A DNA stretch of 64,000 bases, taken from the NCBI RefSeq assembly GCF_030413615.1, contig NZ_CP129236.1:3518001-3582000 (forward strand), written 5' to 3'. The notes below the pieces were generated by a model that worked only from the letters and a program-made list of their open reading frames with translations, searched no databases and was not told the DNA's origin. Source of the stretch: Planococcus shixiaomingii. GTDB lineage: Bacteria; Bacillota; Bacilli; Bacillales_A; Planococcaceae. Shown here one piece after another: positions 8,057-17,944 of the stretch; the stretch's first letter is position 1, and each line of letters opens with the position of its first letter. Made by a program: the position numbers and the translations under genes.

Positions 8057-9388
8057 TCAGTATTCGATTCTCTCTGCCCATTTTTCTCTCTGCATATATT
8101 TTTTATTCAATTTCGGCACATACAAAGCCAAAAACAGGGAGCGGCCGATGCTGAAAACGATAAACGACATCCAGAGTCCATGGTTGCCAAAAAGCGGAAC
8201 CAAGGAATACAGCGCCAGCAAATAAACCAGCAAGGCAAAAACCATTGAGTTGCGAATTGGCGCAGTTTCTGTTGCACCAGTGAATAATCCGTAAAGAATA
8301 AGGCCGAAGCTTGCGGCAAACGGAAAGAGAATCAGCCATTGATCGTATGTCTCGGCTAAAGCGATCACGGAAGGAATAGTGGTGAAAATAGAGATGATGC
8401 GTTCGCTGAACATGTAATAGCCGGCGGCCAGAAAGAGCGAAGAAAAAATGGCCCATTGGGATGACATAGACAAAGTTTTGGTGTAGAGTTTCCGGTCATT
8501 CGCCCCCATTGCTTTTCCGGCAAAAATGCTGGATGCGTTGGAAAATCCATCATAAGCGTAAGCCATCAAGTAATGAATTTGAAATAGCACTGCATTTGCC
8601 GCCAGCATTTCCGTACCGAACGACGCGCTCTTCATCGTAAACAAATTAAATACCGCCAACAAGCACATTGTGCGGATAAAGAGGTCCTGATTAACCAGCA
8701 TCATCTTTTTGAAAGATCCAGGTTCTATAATTTCTTTTAGTGGAGGAAAGCTTTTGCGAAGCGAAGATTCCGTAGATAATATAAATAAGCCTAAAGCAAA
8801 AGCAAAAAACTCGGCAATCAGCGTTGCTGCCGCCACCCCTGAAATTCCCCATTCGAAGCCATTTACAAACAGCAATGCCAATATCATATTCAAAATATTC
8901 ATCAAGATTTGAATTATTACCACAACTTTGATGCGCCCTGTCCCCAATAGCCAGCCGAGAATGACATAATTGAGCAAAGTGAACGGGACTCCCCATATGC
9001 GAATGCTGAAATATTGTGAAGCGAACTTTCCAACATCTGCTGCCGGATTAATCAAAGCCAATGCCCCTTGTTCTATTGGTTTTTGCAGCAATAGAAACCC
9101 TAGACTTACTAGCATGGCAATGAAAAACGGGCGTGCCAATGCCAGCACACTTTCCCTTGCATCATTCGCTCCGCTCGCCTGCGCCGCAAAACCGGATGTG
9201 CTGACGCGCAAAAAACCGAACAGCCAGTACATCGTATTGAATATGATGGTTCCGACTGCCACGCCTCCTATCAATGCCGGATTCGGAAGCCGCCCGACGA
9301 CCGCCGTATCTACGGCACCAAGCAGAGGGGTTGTAATGGTTGATATGGTTAGCGGGATCGCTAAAGCTAAATAAGCTCGATGATTCAT
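8057..9388 (-). CDS. MATE family efflux transporter (DinF-like)
   Basis: A 443-residue protein from the ATG at 9388. That start is preferred over an in-frame ATG 96 bp upstream because GGAGT lies at proper distance and the MATE N-terminus begins there. About twelve membrane helices are visible in two halves. The N-terminal signature is PLTISTITTPLLGAVDTAVVGRL, read here in part, as in DinF-type MATE proteins. These export drugs or metabolites with Na+ or H+ counterflow. The substrate is unknown. The gene stands between rsbQ and the SDR cluster with no clear partner. Confidence 0.88.
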   Translation of the reverse strand: MNHRAYLALAIPLTISTITTPLLGAVDTAVVGRLPNPALIGGVAVGTIIFNTMYWLFGFLRVSTSGFAAQASGANDARESVLALARPFFIAMLVSLGFLLLQKPIEQGALALINPAADVGKFASQYFSIRIWGVPFTLLNYVILGWLLGTGRIKVVVIIQILMNILNMILALLFVNGFEWGISGVAAATLIAEFFAFALGLFILSTESSLRKSFPPLKEIIEPGSFKKMMLVNQDLFIRTMCLLAVFNLFTMKSASFGTEMLAANAVLFQIHYLMAYAYDGFSNASSIFAGKAMGANDRKLYTKTLSMSSQWAIFSSLFLAAGYYMFSERIISIFTTIPSVIALAETYDQWLILFPFAASFGLILYGLFTGATETAPIRNSMVFALLVYLLALYSLVPLFGNHGLWMSFIVFSIGRSLFLALYVPKLNKKYMQREKWAERIEY

Positions 9389-9608
9389 TGAATACACTCC
9401 TGACTTTTGCACTCGTTCAACTGTCTTTCGTTGCTTCATGCAATGTATATCGATTATAGCAAGGCCTTTCCCAGCCTTCAGCATAAATTTATTCAGATTG
9501 AAAACAGTTTAGCTGATTGGACCGATCGCCAAATATAAAAAATTTGTTTTGAAAAATGCCCAGGCAAATGAGCGCTTAAGATTGTATTGCACTTAGGGGA
9601 AAGACATG

Positions 9609-9646
9609 AAAAAGAAGCTGGCCGCCTGCACGCCAGCTTCTTTTTT
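9609..9646 (-). terminator. Terminator of the SDR operon
   Basis: GAAGCTGGC (9614-9622) and GCCAGCTTC (9632-9640) pair, with A/T runs on both sides. It directly follows the stop of the last SDR gene. Confidence 0.88.
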
Positions 9647-10566
9647 CACTTTCTCTTTTGTTGCTGTTCTTCCAATTTCATGCGTTCCCGAATTCCGCCG
9701 GAAACGCCAGTTCCCGTTTGCATCGGTTCATGGAGGCTGCCCGAAGTCGGAGGTGCCGGCGGTGCGCTTTGAATGATTTTTTGCACATATTTGGCGTTGA
9801 ACGCTTCCGTTGTTTCCGGAGCCAAGTGGCCCGATATCGCAGCGCTTTTTGCCTTGATGCCGGTATCGACACTTTCTTTCGGATTATCGATCAAATCAAT
9901 GATGGCATCAATGACAATTTCCGGATCGTCCATCGGCTTGAGTTCTGCCGCATGCCCCGTGTAGTTCCCGGTATGTTCAAACCATGGCGTATCCGTCGCC
10001 CATGGATGCACAGTGCAAACGTGAATGTGTTCATAGCCTTCCAATTCAATTTCTTGATGCAAAGCCGCACTGAGCCCTGTTACCGCATATTTAGTGGCAC
10101 TGTAAGGCGTGTAGTACGGATAAGGAATTTTACTCGATACCGAGCCCACGTTAATAAGCGTACCGATTTGCTGCTCTTTGAAATGCCGCAGCGCATAATG
10201 GCTTCCGTAGATGGTACCGATAACATTTATCTCGACGGCGCGCCTAATATCTTTTATCGGCACTTCTGTAAAAGGGCCGATTACGCCGACGGCCGCGTTG
10301 TTGATCCAAACATCGATTGCGCCAAAAGCACCTATGGTGGTTTCAAACAGATGCTTCACATCTTCTTCCTTGCTGACATCGGTAGCTACTGCCAGCGCGT
10401 TTGGCCCGATCTGTATTGCCAGTTCTTCTATCAGCTGTCTTCGACGCGCCGCTAGGACGACGTTCGCCCCCTGCGCTCCAAGTTTTTGCGCGACGCCTTT
10501 CCCGAAGCCACTTGACGCCCCGGTAATGACAACGGTCAATCCTGCATGCGAATTTTTAGTGGCCAC
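9646..10566 (-). CDS. SDR family oxidoreductase, tandem copy 1
   Basis: A 306-residue classical SDR. I chose GTG at 10566 over the in-frame ATG at 10581: the upstream ATG overlaps the ribosome binding site GGGAGG, and the GTG start gives exactly the N-terminal length of the two neighbouring paralogues. Visible are the cofactor motif TGASSGFGKG, NNAAVG (NNAG motif), catalytic Ser 13 residues before Tyr, and YSATK. The 50-residue C-terminal extension contains TSGSLHEP and GTGVSGGIRERMK and is shared with the paralogues. The substrate is unknown. It is the last of three same-strand copies. Confidence 0.88.
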   Translation of the reverse strand: MATKNSHAGLTVVITGASSGFGKGVAQKLGAQGANVVLAARRRQLIEELAIQIGPNALAVATDVSKEEDVKHLFETTIGAFGAIDVWINNAAVGVIGPFTEVPIKDIRRAVEINVIGTIYGSHYALRHFKEQQIGTLINVGSVSSKIPYPYYTPYSATKYAVTGLSAALHQEIELEGYEHIHVCTVHPWATDTPWFEHTGNYTGHAAELKPMDDPEIVIDAIIDLIDNPKESVDTGIKAKSAAISGHLAPETTEAFNAKYVQKIIQSAPPAPPTSGSLHEPMQTGTGVSGGIRERMKLEEQQQKRK

Positions 10567-10600
10567 ATAGAGTCCTCCCATCTGTTAGTCAAACCTTTGT

Positions 10601-11512
10601 TCACTCAGCAGACTTTTTCCGTTCTAGACGCTCCCTCAAATCACCGGATACCTCTGTGCCTTCAGGGCGGGATTCATGCAAACTGCCCGACGTCGATGGG
10701 GCAGGCGGCGCATCCATCAGCATTTCATGCAGCGCCTTGCCAGTGGATTTACCGGTAGCACCCGGCATTAAATTACCGGCTATCGCTGTGCCTTTTCCTT
10801 TGATTCCGATTGCCACCTGTTCCTGCGGCTTGTCGATTAATCCGATAATGGCATCTATGACTTTTTGCGGGTCATCGGCGGGCCCTACAAGAATTTCATG
10901 GCCGCTGTAATTGCCGGCATGTTCGGTCCACGGGGTGTCGGTTACCCACGGATCCACAACGCTAATATGGATATCATCGAAATCATCCACGTTCATTTCC
11001 TGGTATAACCCTTTGCTGAGCCCCGATACCGCCGCTTTTGTTCCGGTATAAACCGCTCCAAAAGGAATCGGCGTCTGGCTGGCAAATGAAGCGATGTTGA
11101 TGAGCGTCCCTTTTTTTTGCTCCTTGAAATGGCGCAGCGCATAATGCGTGCCATAAATGGTGCCAAGCATATTGATTTCCACCGTCCGAACTAAATCCGC
11201 TAAAGGGGTATCAGTAAAAGAACCGTATGTCCCAACCCCCGCATTGTTGATCCAGACATCGATGCCGCCGAATGTCGAAAGCGCAGTTTCATACAGCCGA
11301 GAAATATCTTCTTCTTTGCTGATATCCGTAGTCACCGCAATCACATTCGGGCCATAGGCATCGGCCAGTTCTTCGATGACTTCGGTTCGCCGCGCAGCCA
11401 AGACCACGTTTGCACCTTGCTCAGCCAACTGCTGCGCAGTGCCTTTCCCGATTCCGCTGGAAGTTCCCGTGATCACCACCGTCAGCCCTTGCCGGTTTGT
11501 TTTATCTGGCAC
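10601..11512 (-). CDS. SDR family oxidoreductase, tandem copy 2
   Basis: A 303-residue classical SDR starting at GTG 11512 with GGAGG 8 nt upstream. Motifs: TGTSSGIGKG, NNAGVG, IASFASQ with the catalytic Ser, and YTGTK. The cofactor cannot be settled by eye, but AARRTEV after beta-2 suits NADP(H). The C-terminal tail repeats TSGSLHES and GTEVSGDLRERLE, as in the two flanking copies. Gaps of 34 and 28 bp to the neighbours suggest one transcript. The three copies probably arose by tandem duplication, and their substrates are unknown. Confidence 0.88.
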   Translation of the reverse strand: MPDKTNRQGLTVVITGTSSGIGKGTAQQLAEQGANVVLAARRTEVIEELADAYGPNVIAVTTDISKEEDISRLYETALSTFGGIDVWINNAGVGTYGSFTDTPLADLVRTVEINMLGTIYGTHYALRHFKEQKKGTLINIASFASQTPIPFGAVYTGTKAAVSGLSKGLYQEMNVDDFDDIHISVVDPWVTDTPWTEHAGNYSGHEILVGPADDPQKVIDAIIGLIDKPQEQVAIGIKGKGTAIAGNLMPGATGKSTGKALHEMLMDAPPAPSTSGSLHESRPEGTEVSGDLRERLERKKSAE

Positions 11513-11540
11513 GTTGCATTCCTCCTATTAAATGCAGAAT

Positions 11541-12458
11541 TTATTCTTCTTGCTCTTTCAGTTTCCGCTTCATTTTTTGGCGCAGTTCCCCTGACACTTC
11601 CGTCCCTTCAGCAACTGGCGCATGCAAACTTCCTGACGTAACGTCAGCTTCCGGTGCATCTTGCAGCATCGCCAGCAACGCCGCGCCGTTCAGCTTGCCA
11701 ACGAGACCTGGCGCCAATTTATAGGAAGCGAGCGTCCCTTTTACTTTGAAACCGATGTCGACACTTTTCTGCGGCTTATCGATCAGACCAATGACCGCTT
11801 TAATAACGGTTTCGGGATCGTCCACTGGCCCAAAGCGCAGTTCATGGCCACTGTAGTTGCCCGTATGCAATGTCCAAGGCGTATCGGTCACCCATGGATG
11901 GACAACGCAAACATGGATATCGTCCCGGCCTTCCACTTTCATCTCCTGGTAAAGCCCGGCACTTAGTGAGGTGATGGCCGCTTTCGTCCCGGTATAGATT
12001 GCCCCGTACGGCAGTGGCACTTTGCTGACAAACGACGACATGTTGATGAGCGTTCCCTTGCCCTGCTCTTTAAAGTGTTTTAGTGCATAATGGCTGCCAT
12101 ACATCGTACCGAGTATGTTGATTTCCACGAGCCTCACCAGATCCTCAACAGGGACTTTCGTAAACGAACCCATGATGCCAAGAGCCGCATTGTTGATCCA
12201 TACATCGATTTTGCCGAATTTTGATACTGCGGTTTCAAACAGCCGTGCCATGTCCTCTTCCTTGCTGATGTCGGTCGTAACCGCGACCGCATTCGGCCCG
12301 CATTCTTTCGCCAGCTCTTCAATCAGTTTGGTGCGCCTGGCGGCAAGCACCACATTTGCCCCTTCTTCAGACAGCTGCTTCACAATTCCTTTGCCAAATC
12401 CGCTCGATGCCCCCGTGACGACTACCGTCAGTCCGCCGCGGAGAGTTTTGTCGGACAT
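11541..12458 (-). CDS. SDR family oxidoreductase, tandem copy 3 (first in operon)
   Basis: A 305-residue classical SDR starting at ATG 12458 with GGGAG. Motifs: TGASSGFGKG, NNAALG, MSSFVSK with the catalytic Ser and YTGTK. The tail reads TSGSLHAP then GTEVSGELRQKMKRK. It resembles copy 2 more than copy 1 around the active site (FGAVYTGTK versus YGAIYTGTK). As first gene of the set it should carry the promoter, within the 60 bp or so before the lutC terminator region. No functional partner is visible. Confidence 0.88.
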   Translation of the reverse strand: MSDKTLRGGLTVVVTGASSGFGKGIVKQLSEEGANVVLAARRTKLIEELAKECGPNAVAVTTDISKEEDMARLFETAVSKFGKIDVWINNAALGIMGSFTKVPVEDLVRLVEINILGTMYGSHYALKHFKEQGKGTLINMSSFVSKVPLPYGAIYTGTKAAITSLSAGLYQEMKVEGRDDIHVCVVHPWVTDTPWTLHTGNYSGHELRFGPVDDPETVIKAVIGLIDKPQKSVDIGFKVKGTLASYKLAPGLVGKLNGAALLAMLQDAPEADVTSGSLHAPVAEGTEVSGELRQKMKRKLKEQEE

Positions 12459-12522
12459 GCTACCACTCCCAGTTGTGAAGAATATGGTTTTGATGGTTTA
12501 TACGTACCCTTTTGTACATAAG

Positions 12523-12572
12523 AAAAACGCCTCTGCAACTATCATTAATATGACAGTTGAAAGACGTCCGCT
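12523..12572 (-). terminator. Terminator of the rha-lut operon
   Basis: On the minus strand a long imperfect stem (ACGTCTTTCAACTGTCAT with GATAGTTGCAGAGGCGT) is followed by TTTTT just after lutC. It marks the end of the long rhamnose-lactate transcript. Confidence 0.7.
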
Positions 12573-12584
12573 TCCCAGTCTTGC

Positions 12585-13286
12585 TCATTTGTCGGTCACT
12601 ACAATATGCACCGCTTCAACCGGTCCATGTACCCCAATAACAATATCCATTTCAATATCCGCACTGTTGCTTGGGCCAGAAATAAAGTTGATGCATGTTG
12701 AAAGTTCTTTCCCACTCTTTACAAGTCCATGCACAAGTTGGGTAGCTTGGGTCATCCGAGGCACAATGGTGGATTTCGGAATAATCGCCACATAAACCAC
12801 CGGCAGCAAGCTTACAGACCGGGCAATATCTCTATCGTTGAATTGAACAATCGTCCCTGATTCAGCTAAACTTATGTCGCTGAAAATCACTCCTATATTC
12901 GCTTGTTTTGCCAATTCGACATTTCTTCTGCCTAAAGCGGCATTCCAGATGTGAGTTTCAGGATCTGAAAACAACTGCTCAAGCCCATATTCCGAAAATC
13001 TAGCATCTTTAGTAGTAACGATCGGGCCACCGCCGTGTTTCTTAATGACTTCTTCCAGCGTTTCACGCAGGTTTGCTAGTTCTGTTTCTTTTACAAACAC
13101 CGATTTGGCCGTGCTGCTTTTACAGAACGCAGCTAATAAATCATCTGATGAAGCATCTTCAAAAACGCTCCATTGAGGTTGATGCTTCCATGCCGGAAGA
13201 GCAACAACCTCACTTTGTTTACGGCCAAGCTTATCAGCAATCCGATTTAAAAAGGCATCTTTATTATGAATGGTTCCTTCTGCCAT
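12585..13286 (-). CDS. lutC: Lactate utilization protein C (LUD domain)
   Basis: A 233-residue LUD-domain protein. Together with LutA and LutB it oxidises L-lactate to pyruvate in the cytoplasm; in B. subtilis all three are needed. Visible landmarks are the DISLAESGTIV stretch and the C-terminal ISGPSNSADIEMDIVIGVHGP, partly quoted, typical of LutC. The gene begins one base after the lutB stop, which indicates translational coupling. It is the last gene of the operon before a terminator. Confidence 0.93.
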   Translation of the reverse strand: MAEGTIHNKDAFLNRIADKLGRKQSEVVALPAWKHQPQWSVFEDASSDDLLAAFCKSSTAKSVFVKETELANLRETLEEVIKKHGGGPIVTTKDARFSEYGLEQLFSDPETHIWNAALGRRNVELAKQANIGVIFSDISLAESGTIVQFNDRDIARSVSLLPVVYVAIIPKSTIVPRMTQATQLVHGLVKSGKELSTCINFISGPSNSADIEMDIVIGVHGPVEAVHIVVTDK

Positions 13287-14717
13287 TTATGAATCCCCTC
13301 CGTCCTTATGGTGTTTGAACCAGCTTCTGAAGTTATTTTGCTCCGGGGAAGGGAAGTCGCGAATAGACGTCCACAGCTTCATCGGACCAGGCCCGGACGA
13401 AATGCTGTCGTTTTTAACGAAAGGCTTCATTATCGCAGGCATGCCTTTCACTGCGCCTTGAAAAAGAGATGGGGTACTCGCTCCAATCCCAAATGCTTTC
13501 ATGGCCAGTTTTTCGCTTACTTTGCCTTTTTGGGCCACATAAATTTCCCGGTGTCTGATCAGCTGTTCGTGAAGGGGAATTCGTACAGGGCAAGCTTCTG
13601 AACAGGCGGCGCACAGGCTCGAAGCAAAAGGCAGTTCCCCGTAGTCCTCATAGCCTCCAAGAATCGGGGACAAAACGGCGCCGATCGGCCCTTGATAGAT
13701 CGAGCCGTACGCGTGGCCTCCAATCTGGCGGTAAACCGGACAGACATTTACACAAGCAGCACAGCGTATACAATGAAGAGCGGATTGAAATTCTGTGCCT
13801 AACGCGTTTGAGCGTCCCGCATCCAAGATGACAAGGTGGAATTCTTTCGGGGCATCAACACTGTTTTCCTCTAACTGGGGAGTTAAATTGGTTATATAGG
13901 TGGTTATTTTTTGGCCAACAGCACTTCGGCTCAGCAGATTCACCATAACGTCCAGCTCTTTCCAAGTAGGAACAAGGCGCTCCATTCCCATTACACTAAT
14001 CTGGGTTTCCGGATAAGTCGTCACCATATTGGCGTTTCCTTCATTCGTGACAAGCGAAATAGTGCCGGATTCTGCAACTGCAAAATTACAACCGGTCACT
14101 CCGATATCCGCTTCCAAAAAAACTTCACGAAGCTGGCTGCGGGCAAATGCAGTCAGTTCACGGGGTTCTTCCGTTCCTGTATAACCCGCTTTGTCCCGAA
14201 ACGTATCCCGAATCTGCTCTTTATTTTTATGAAGCGAAGGGACGACGATATGGGAGGGTCTGTCATGATCGTCTATTTGCAAAATATATTCAGCAAGATC
14301 AGTCTCGTACACTTGGCAGCCGATTTCTTCAAGTGCTTCGTTGAGGCCGATTTCTTCCGTCACCATCGATTTGGCTTTCGTTATTTTTTTGGCATTTTTC
14401 CTCTTTGCGACTTCCTGGATATAACGGGTAGCGTCTTCTGCAGTTTCTGCAAAATACACATGGCCGCCTCTTTTGGAGAAGTTTTCGCTTAATTGATTTA
14501 AATAGAAATCGAGATTTTCAAGTGTATGGCGACGGATTTCTTCCCCTGCACTTCGCCATTCTTCCCAATCGCCGATTTGCTCATCATTAACGGTTGCATC
14601 CAGTTTTCTGCCGCGCAGCCGGTCTTGCGCTGACGCCATGGCCGTACGCATAAAATCGTTTTCCAAAGCCTCGTCTACTCGATCGAAAAACGGCTGTTCT
14701 CCGATTTTCATGGGCAT
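13287..14717 (-). CDS. lutB: Lactate utilization protein B (iron-sulfur protein)
   Basis: A 476-residue protein of the usual LutB length. The N-terminal part is a LUD domain ([17 protein letters not shown]). The C-terminal part has two ferredoxin-type clusters, [14 protein letters not shown] and [11 protein letters not shown], for 4Fe-4S centres that pass electrons from lactate. The start ATG has GGAGG 8 nt upstream and lies 2 bp after lutA. In B. subtilis the operon is repressed by LutR. No lutR is visible here, and the operon instead continues from the rhamnose genes. Confidence 0.94.
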   Translation of the reverse strand: MPMKIGEQPFFDRVDEALENDFMRTAMASAQDRLRGRKLDATVNDEQIGDWEEWRSAGEEIRRHTLENLDFYLNQLSENFSKRGGHVYFAETAEDATRYIQEVAKRKNAKKITKAKSMVTEEIGLNEALEEIGCQVYETDLAEYILQIDDHDRPSHIVVPSLHKNKEQIRDTFRDKAGYTGTEEPRELTAFARSQLREVFLEADIGVTGCNFAVAESGTISLVTNEGNANMVTTYPETQISVMGMERLVPTWKELDVMVNLLSRSAVGQKITTYITNLTPQLEENSVDAPKEFHLVILDAGRSNALGTEFQSALHCIRCAACVNVCPVYRQIGGHAYGSIYQGPIGAVLSPILGGYEDYGELPFASSLCAACSEACPVRIPLHEQLIRHREIYVAQKGKVSEKLAMKAFGIGASTPSLFQGAVKGMPAIMKPFVKNDSISSGPGPMKLWTSIRDFPSPEQNNFRSWFKHHKDGGDS

Positions 14718-14719
14718 GG

Positions 14720-15451
14720 TCAGTTCCTCCCTTCAACTCGCGTATTTAAAATCTGGGCGATATGCTTTACTTCGATCGGCTTGCCTTTTCGGTCGATTCT
14801 TCCTTTGATATTCATGAGGCAGCCGTTATCAGCCGCTATTAATAGAGTCGCAGTGGATTCTTCTACATGCCTTACTTTTTCATCTACCATCTGTTCGGAA
14901 ATCGAGGCCATCTTAACCGCAAAAGTACCTCCAAAACCGCAGCAGTCGTAACTGTTTTCAAGCGGCAGGAGCTCGAGGCCCTGAACGTTTTTCAATAACT
15001 TGAACGGGGCTTCCGTTTCCTTCAGCAATCGAATCATATGGCAGGATGTATGATAAGTAGCCTGGGCCGGGTAAACAGCCCCAACGTCTTCAACTTTTAG
15101 AACGTTTACTATAAATTGAGTGAATTCATAAGTCTTATCTGCAATTGCTTCCGCGCGTTTCAGCCACTCGGGGTCTTCTTTGAACAACTCTGGGTATTCC
15201 TTGAACATGGCCGCACAGGAGCCGGAAGGTGTAACGATGAATTCCGAGTGTTCAAAGCTTTTGATCATCTGCTTGGCGGCTTTTTGTGCGTCTTTCCGAT
15301 AGCCGCTGTTGTAAGCAGGCTGGCCGCAGCAAATTTGGCCTTTCGGAAAATTAACGTCGCAGCCAAGCCTCTCTAAAACTTCCACTACATCTTTTGCGAC
15401 ATTCTGGTAGAACATTTCCGCAAGGCAAGTGATAAACAAAGAAATTTTCAT
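14720..15451 (-). CDS. lutA: Lactate utilization protein A (CCG domain)
   Basis: A 243-residue protein from the ATG at 15451, chosen because [13 protein letters not shown] aligns with the known LutA N-terminus and GGAAGAG lies 9 nt upstream. Longer in-frame starts add an unrelated stretch. Two CCG-type cysteine motifs are present, [11 protein letters not shown] and DCCGFGGTF, which bind iron-sulfur centres in this GlpC/heterodisulfide-reductase-like family. It is the first lut gene and begins 68 bp after the HPr-like gene, on the same strand as the whole rha block. Confidence 0.93.
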   Translation of the reverse strand: MKISLFITCLAEMFYQNVAKDVVEVLERLGCDVNFPKGQICCGQPAYNSGYRKDAQKAAKQMIKSFEHSEFIVTPSGSCAAMFKEYPELFKEDPEWLKRAEAIADKTYEFTQFIVNVLKVEDVGAVYPAQATYHTSCHMIRLLKETEAPFKLLKNVQGLELLPLENSYDCCGFGGTFAVKMASISEQMVDEKVRHVEESTATLLIAADNGCLMNIKGRIDRKGKPIEVKHIAQILNTRVEGRN

Positions 15452-15518
15452 TTTCATCCACTCTTCCATCTTGTATTTTCCAGCTTGGCAAAAAATCCTT
15501 CCTGAGGGCCATTCCAAC

Positions 15519-15782
15519 CTATTCCGCTATTTCGTTTGTTATAAAATAGTCGATTTTCTGCAATGCCTCTTGTTCACCGGCCCCTTTCGCCGTAATGATA
15601 ATTTCAGACCCTTTTCCGATAGCCAAAGACATGACACCCATGATGGATTTTAAATTGACGGTTTTGGAATTGTATTTCAACGAAATGTCCGCCTCAAACT
15701 GTGAAGCCAGGTTAACTAACTGGGCAGCAGGACGGGCTTGGATTCCGGTATCGGAAATTACTTTATATGTTTTCTCCGCCAT
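15519..15782 (-). CDS. HPr/Crh-like regulatory protein lacking the PTS histidine
   Basis: An 87-residue protein that reads as HPr throughout ([14 protein letters not shown]). Position 15 is Gln instead of the phosphorylated His (TGIQARPAA, codon CAA). Ser46 in LKSIMG, the HPr kinase target, is kept. In B. subtilis Crh also carries Gln15 and works only as a Ser46-phosphorylated CcpA corepressor, with no role in sugar uptake. The same is expected here. However, the sequence resembles HPr more than Crh, so it may be an HPr duplicate that took the same route. It lies between the DeoR regulator (17 bp upstream) and lutA, inside a carbohydrate operon. The RBS is GAGGAGG. Confidence 0.9.
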   Translation of the reverse strand: MAEKTYKVISDTGIQARPAAQLVNLASQFEADISLKYNSKTVNLKSIMGVMSLAIGKGSEIIITAKGAGEQEALQKIDYFITNEIAE

Positions 15783-15799
15783 AGTGGGCTCCTCCTCTT

Positions 15800-16606
15800 T
15801 TAAAGGTTGTCCTTCGCTATAATTTGTTTTTTCGCGTCATGCAGGCCGTATGGGCGAATGACAACTACCGAATAATCCTGAAATTCTTTGATCTGATTCT
15901 CGCTGGTCTTGGAATCCGTCACGATATAATCGATTGCCTGCAGAGGCGCAACCCGTGAAAAAGCCTGAAGGCCAAATTTTGTGTAATCAGCCAGCACATA
16001 TACTTCATCCGCGATTTCACTCATCTTCTTTTTCACCAATGCCTGCATTTCATTGGAATCGCTGATGCCCCTCACAGAATGGATTCCTTGGCAAGAAATG
16101 AAAGCTTTGTTGACATGATAAGATTCCAATGCATTGGTCGTTTGGGGGCCGACATAAGAAAGGGATTTTCGCACGAGCGTGCCGCCGACCGAAATAACTG
16201 TAATTTTTTCCCTGTTTACTAATTCCGCAGCCACTTTCATGGAATTTGTCACCACAGTCAGCGGCATATCCGGAAGACTTTTAGCCATGTACCAGGCAGT
16301 CGTACTGGCGTCCAAAATAATCCTGTCGTTGCTAGAAACGTATTTTACAGCCGCCTCTGCAACCGCCATTTTTTCCTGGACATTCTGGATCTCCCGCTCG
16401 CTATAGGACGACTCCAAATCGTTGCTTTTTAAACTTACCGCGCCGCCATGGCTGCGCTTCAGCTTGCCTTCTGTTTCTAGCTTCTCTAGGTCCCGCCGGA
16501 TGGTTTCTTCAGTCACTTTAAAAATCCGGCTAAGTTCAGAAACCCGGCTGCTGCCTCTTTCGTTGACAAGCGACGTCATTTTTTTATGGCGTTCTGCTAC
16601 AAGCAT
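15800..16606 (-). CDS. rhaR: DeoR-family transcriptional regulator of rhamnose genes
   Basis: A 268-residue protein with an N-terminal DeoR winged helix-turn-helix ([20 protein letters not shown]) and a C-terminal sugar-phosphate sensor domain ([27 protein letters not shown]). These repressors usually release DNA on binding a phosphorylated sugar, probably L-rhamnulose-1-phosphate here. It follows rhaA by 48 bp in the same transcript, and B. subtilis also has a DeoR regulator (YulB) within its rhamnose operon. A palindrome before rhaEW is a candidate operator. Confidence 0.88.
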   Translation of the reverse strand: MLVAERHKKMTSLVNERGSSRVSELSRIFKVTEETIRRDLEKLETEGKLKRSHGGAVSLKSNDLESSYSEREIQNVQEKMAVAEAAVKYVSSNDRIILDASTTAWYMAKSLPDMPLTVVTNSMKVAAELVNREKITVISVGGTLVRKSLSYVGPQTTNALESYHVNKAFISCQGIHSVRGISDSNEMQALVKKKMSEIADEVYVLADYTKFGLQAFSRVAPLQAIDYIVTDSKTSENQIKEFQDYSVVVIRPYGLHDAKKQIIAKDNL

Positions 16607-16654
16607 TCTTTCTCACCTCTTAGCGGACGTGGTCTGATTTTCATTTTTTGCCGT

Positions 16655-17944
16655 TCAGGATTTTTCCAGCGCGTCGAGCATCGCAGCTTTCGACCTGTGG
16701 GCCAGCACGGTTTCTTCGTAATGCATGACTTCTTCCAGCCACTGTTCCTTTACCGGCACCTCCATCGTTTCACAGTACTGATTCCAGATTGCGCCAAACG
16801 GATAGGTTTTGAATTCTTCTAACAGGGCAAGCCGTCTTGTAAAATCTCCTTGTTCCTGAAGTTCCTTCAAGTAATCATTCGGAAGCAGCATGCCGTACAG
16901 CAGCGCTTTGATCATGTTGCGCGTTCCAATCGTCCAGGCGGCAACCCGGTTAATGCTTGCATCAAAAAAATCCAAGCCGATCATTACCTGCTCCAGCGCG
17001 TCATTCCGGACAATTTCCAAAGCGATTTCTTTCAATTCATCGTCAAAAGTTACCACATGGTCGCTGTCCCAGCGAACGGGTCTGGATACATGAAGCGCCA
17101 GTTTGTCGTTGAAAAGCAGCATAGCCGATATTTTATTGGAAACCATTTCGGTCGGATGATAATGGCCGGTATCAAGCAGGCAGAGCTTGTTGTTTTTCAG
17201 TGCGTAGCTTAAATAGAACTCGTGAGATCCTACTACAAACGACTCGGAACCGATGCCGAATAATTTACTTTCCACTGCATCGATATTGAACCGCTCGTCT
17301 ATTTCCTCTGCAAAAATTTCATCCAGTGACTCTTTCAAACGTTTTCTCGGTGTCAGGCGGTCGCTCGGTGTATCTTTGTAGCCATCCGGAATCCAAATAT
17401 TCGTTAAGCACGGAGTCCCTAATTCCCGCCCGAAATATTCACTGATTTTCCGGCTGGCAATGCAATGATCAATCCAGAATTTCCGGATCTCCGGGTCAGG
17501 ATGTGCCAAAGTCAGGCCATCTGAGGCTTTTTGATGCGAAAATAAAGTAGGATTAAAATCAAGGCCAAGCCCTAATTGCTTTGCCCATGCCCCCCACTTT
17601 TCAAAGTGCTTCGGCTGCAGTTGGTCTCGTTCCACAACTTCCCCGTCCGTCTCGGCATAAATCGCATGCAGATTCACCCGGTGCTTTCCGGGTATAAGCG
17701 ACAGCGCTTTCTCAATATCTTTCCGAAGTTCTTCGGGCGTTGACGCTTTTCCGGGGTAATTGCCGGTAACATCGATGCCGCCCGACAAAGCTTCTTTGTT
17801 GATTTCAAACCCGCCGACATCATCGCCTTGCCAGCAATGCACTGAGATCGGAACCTTCTTCAATTTGTCGAAAACGGCTTCTACGTCGACGCCCCATTGC
17901 TCGTATTCTTTTTTCGCTTCATCAAACTGGCTTTTGATCGTCAT
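16655..17944 (-). CDS. rhaA: L-rhamnose isomerase
   Basis: A 429-residue enzyme of the usual RhaA length. It converts L-rhamnose to L-rhamnulose and needs Mn2+ or another divalent metal. Landmarks include [13 protein letters not shown] near the N-terminus, [19 protein letters not shown], and the metal-binding region around [11 protein letters not shown] and VRWDSDHV. Its start overlaps the rhaB stop by four bases (ATGA), indicating translational coupling. Confidence 0.96.
   Translation of the reverse strand: MTIKSQFDEAKKEYEQWGVDVEAVFDKLKKVPISVHCWQGDDVGGFEINKEALSGGIDVTGNYPGKASTPEELRKDIEKALSLIPGKHRVNLHAIYAETDGEVVERDQLQPKHFEKWGAWAKQLGLGLDFNPTLFSHQKASDGLTLAHPDPEIRKFWIDHCIASRKISEYFGRELGTPCLTNIWIPDGYKDTPSDRLTPRKRLKESLDEIFAEEIDERFNIDAVESKLFGIGSESFVVGSHEFYLSYALKNNKLCLLDTGHYHPTEMVSNKISAMLLFNDKLALHVSRPVRWDSDHVVTFDDELKEIALEIVRNDALEQVMIGLDFFDASINRVAAWTIGTRNMIKALLYGMLLPNDYLKELQEQGDFTRRLALLEEFKTYPFGAIWNQYCETMEVPVKEQWLEEVMHYEETVLAHRSKAAMLDALEKS

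Noticed and set aside
12115..12795. 226-codon plus-strand frame over the SDR and lutC ends
   Set aside because: It spans two unrelated minus-strand genes and a terminator; the translation is Ser/Thr-rich as in shadows of SDR genes.
13911..14492. 193-codon open frame antisense to lutB
   Set aside because: lutB is certain, and the antisense translation has no family features.
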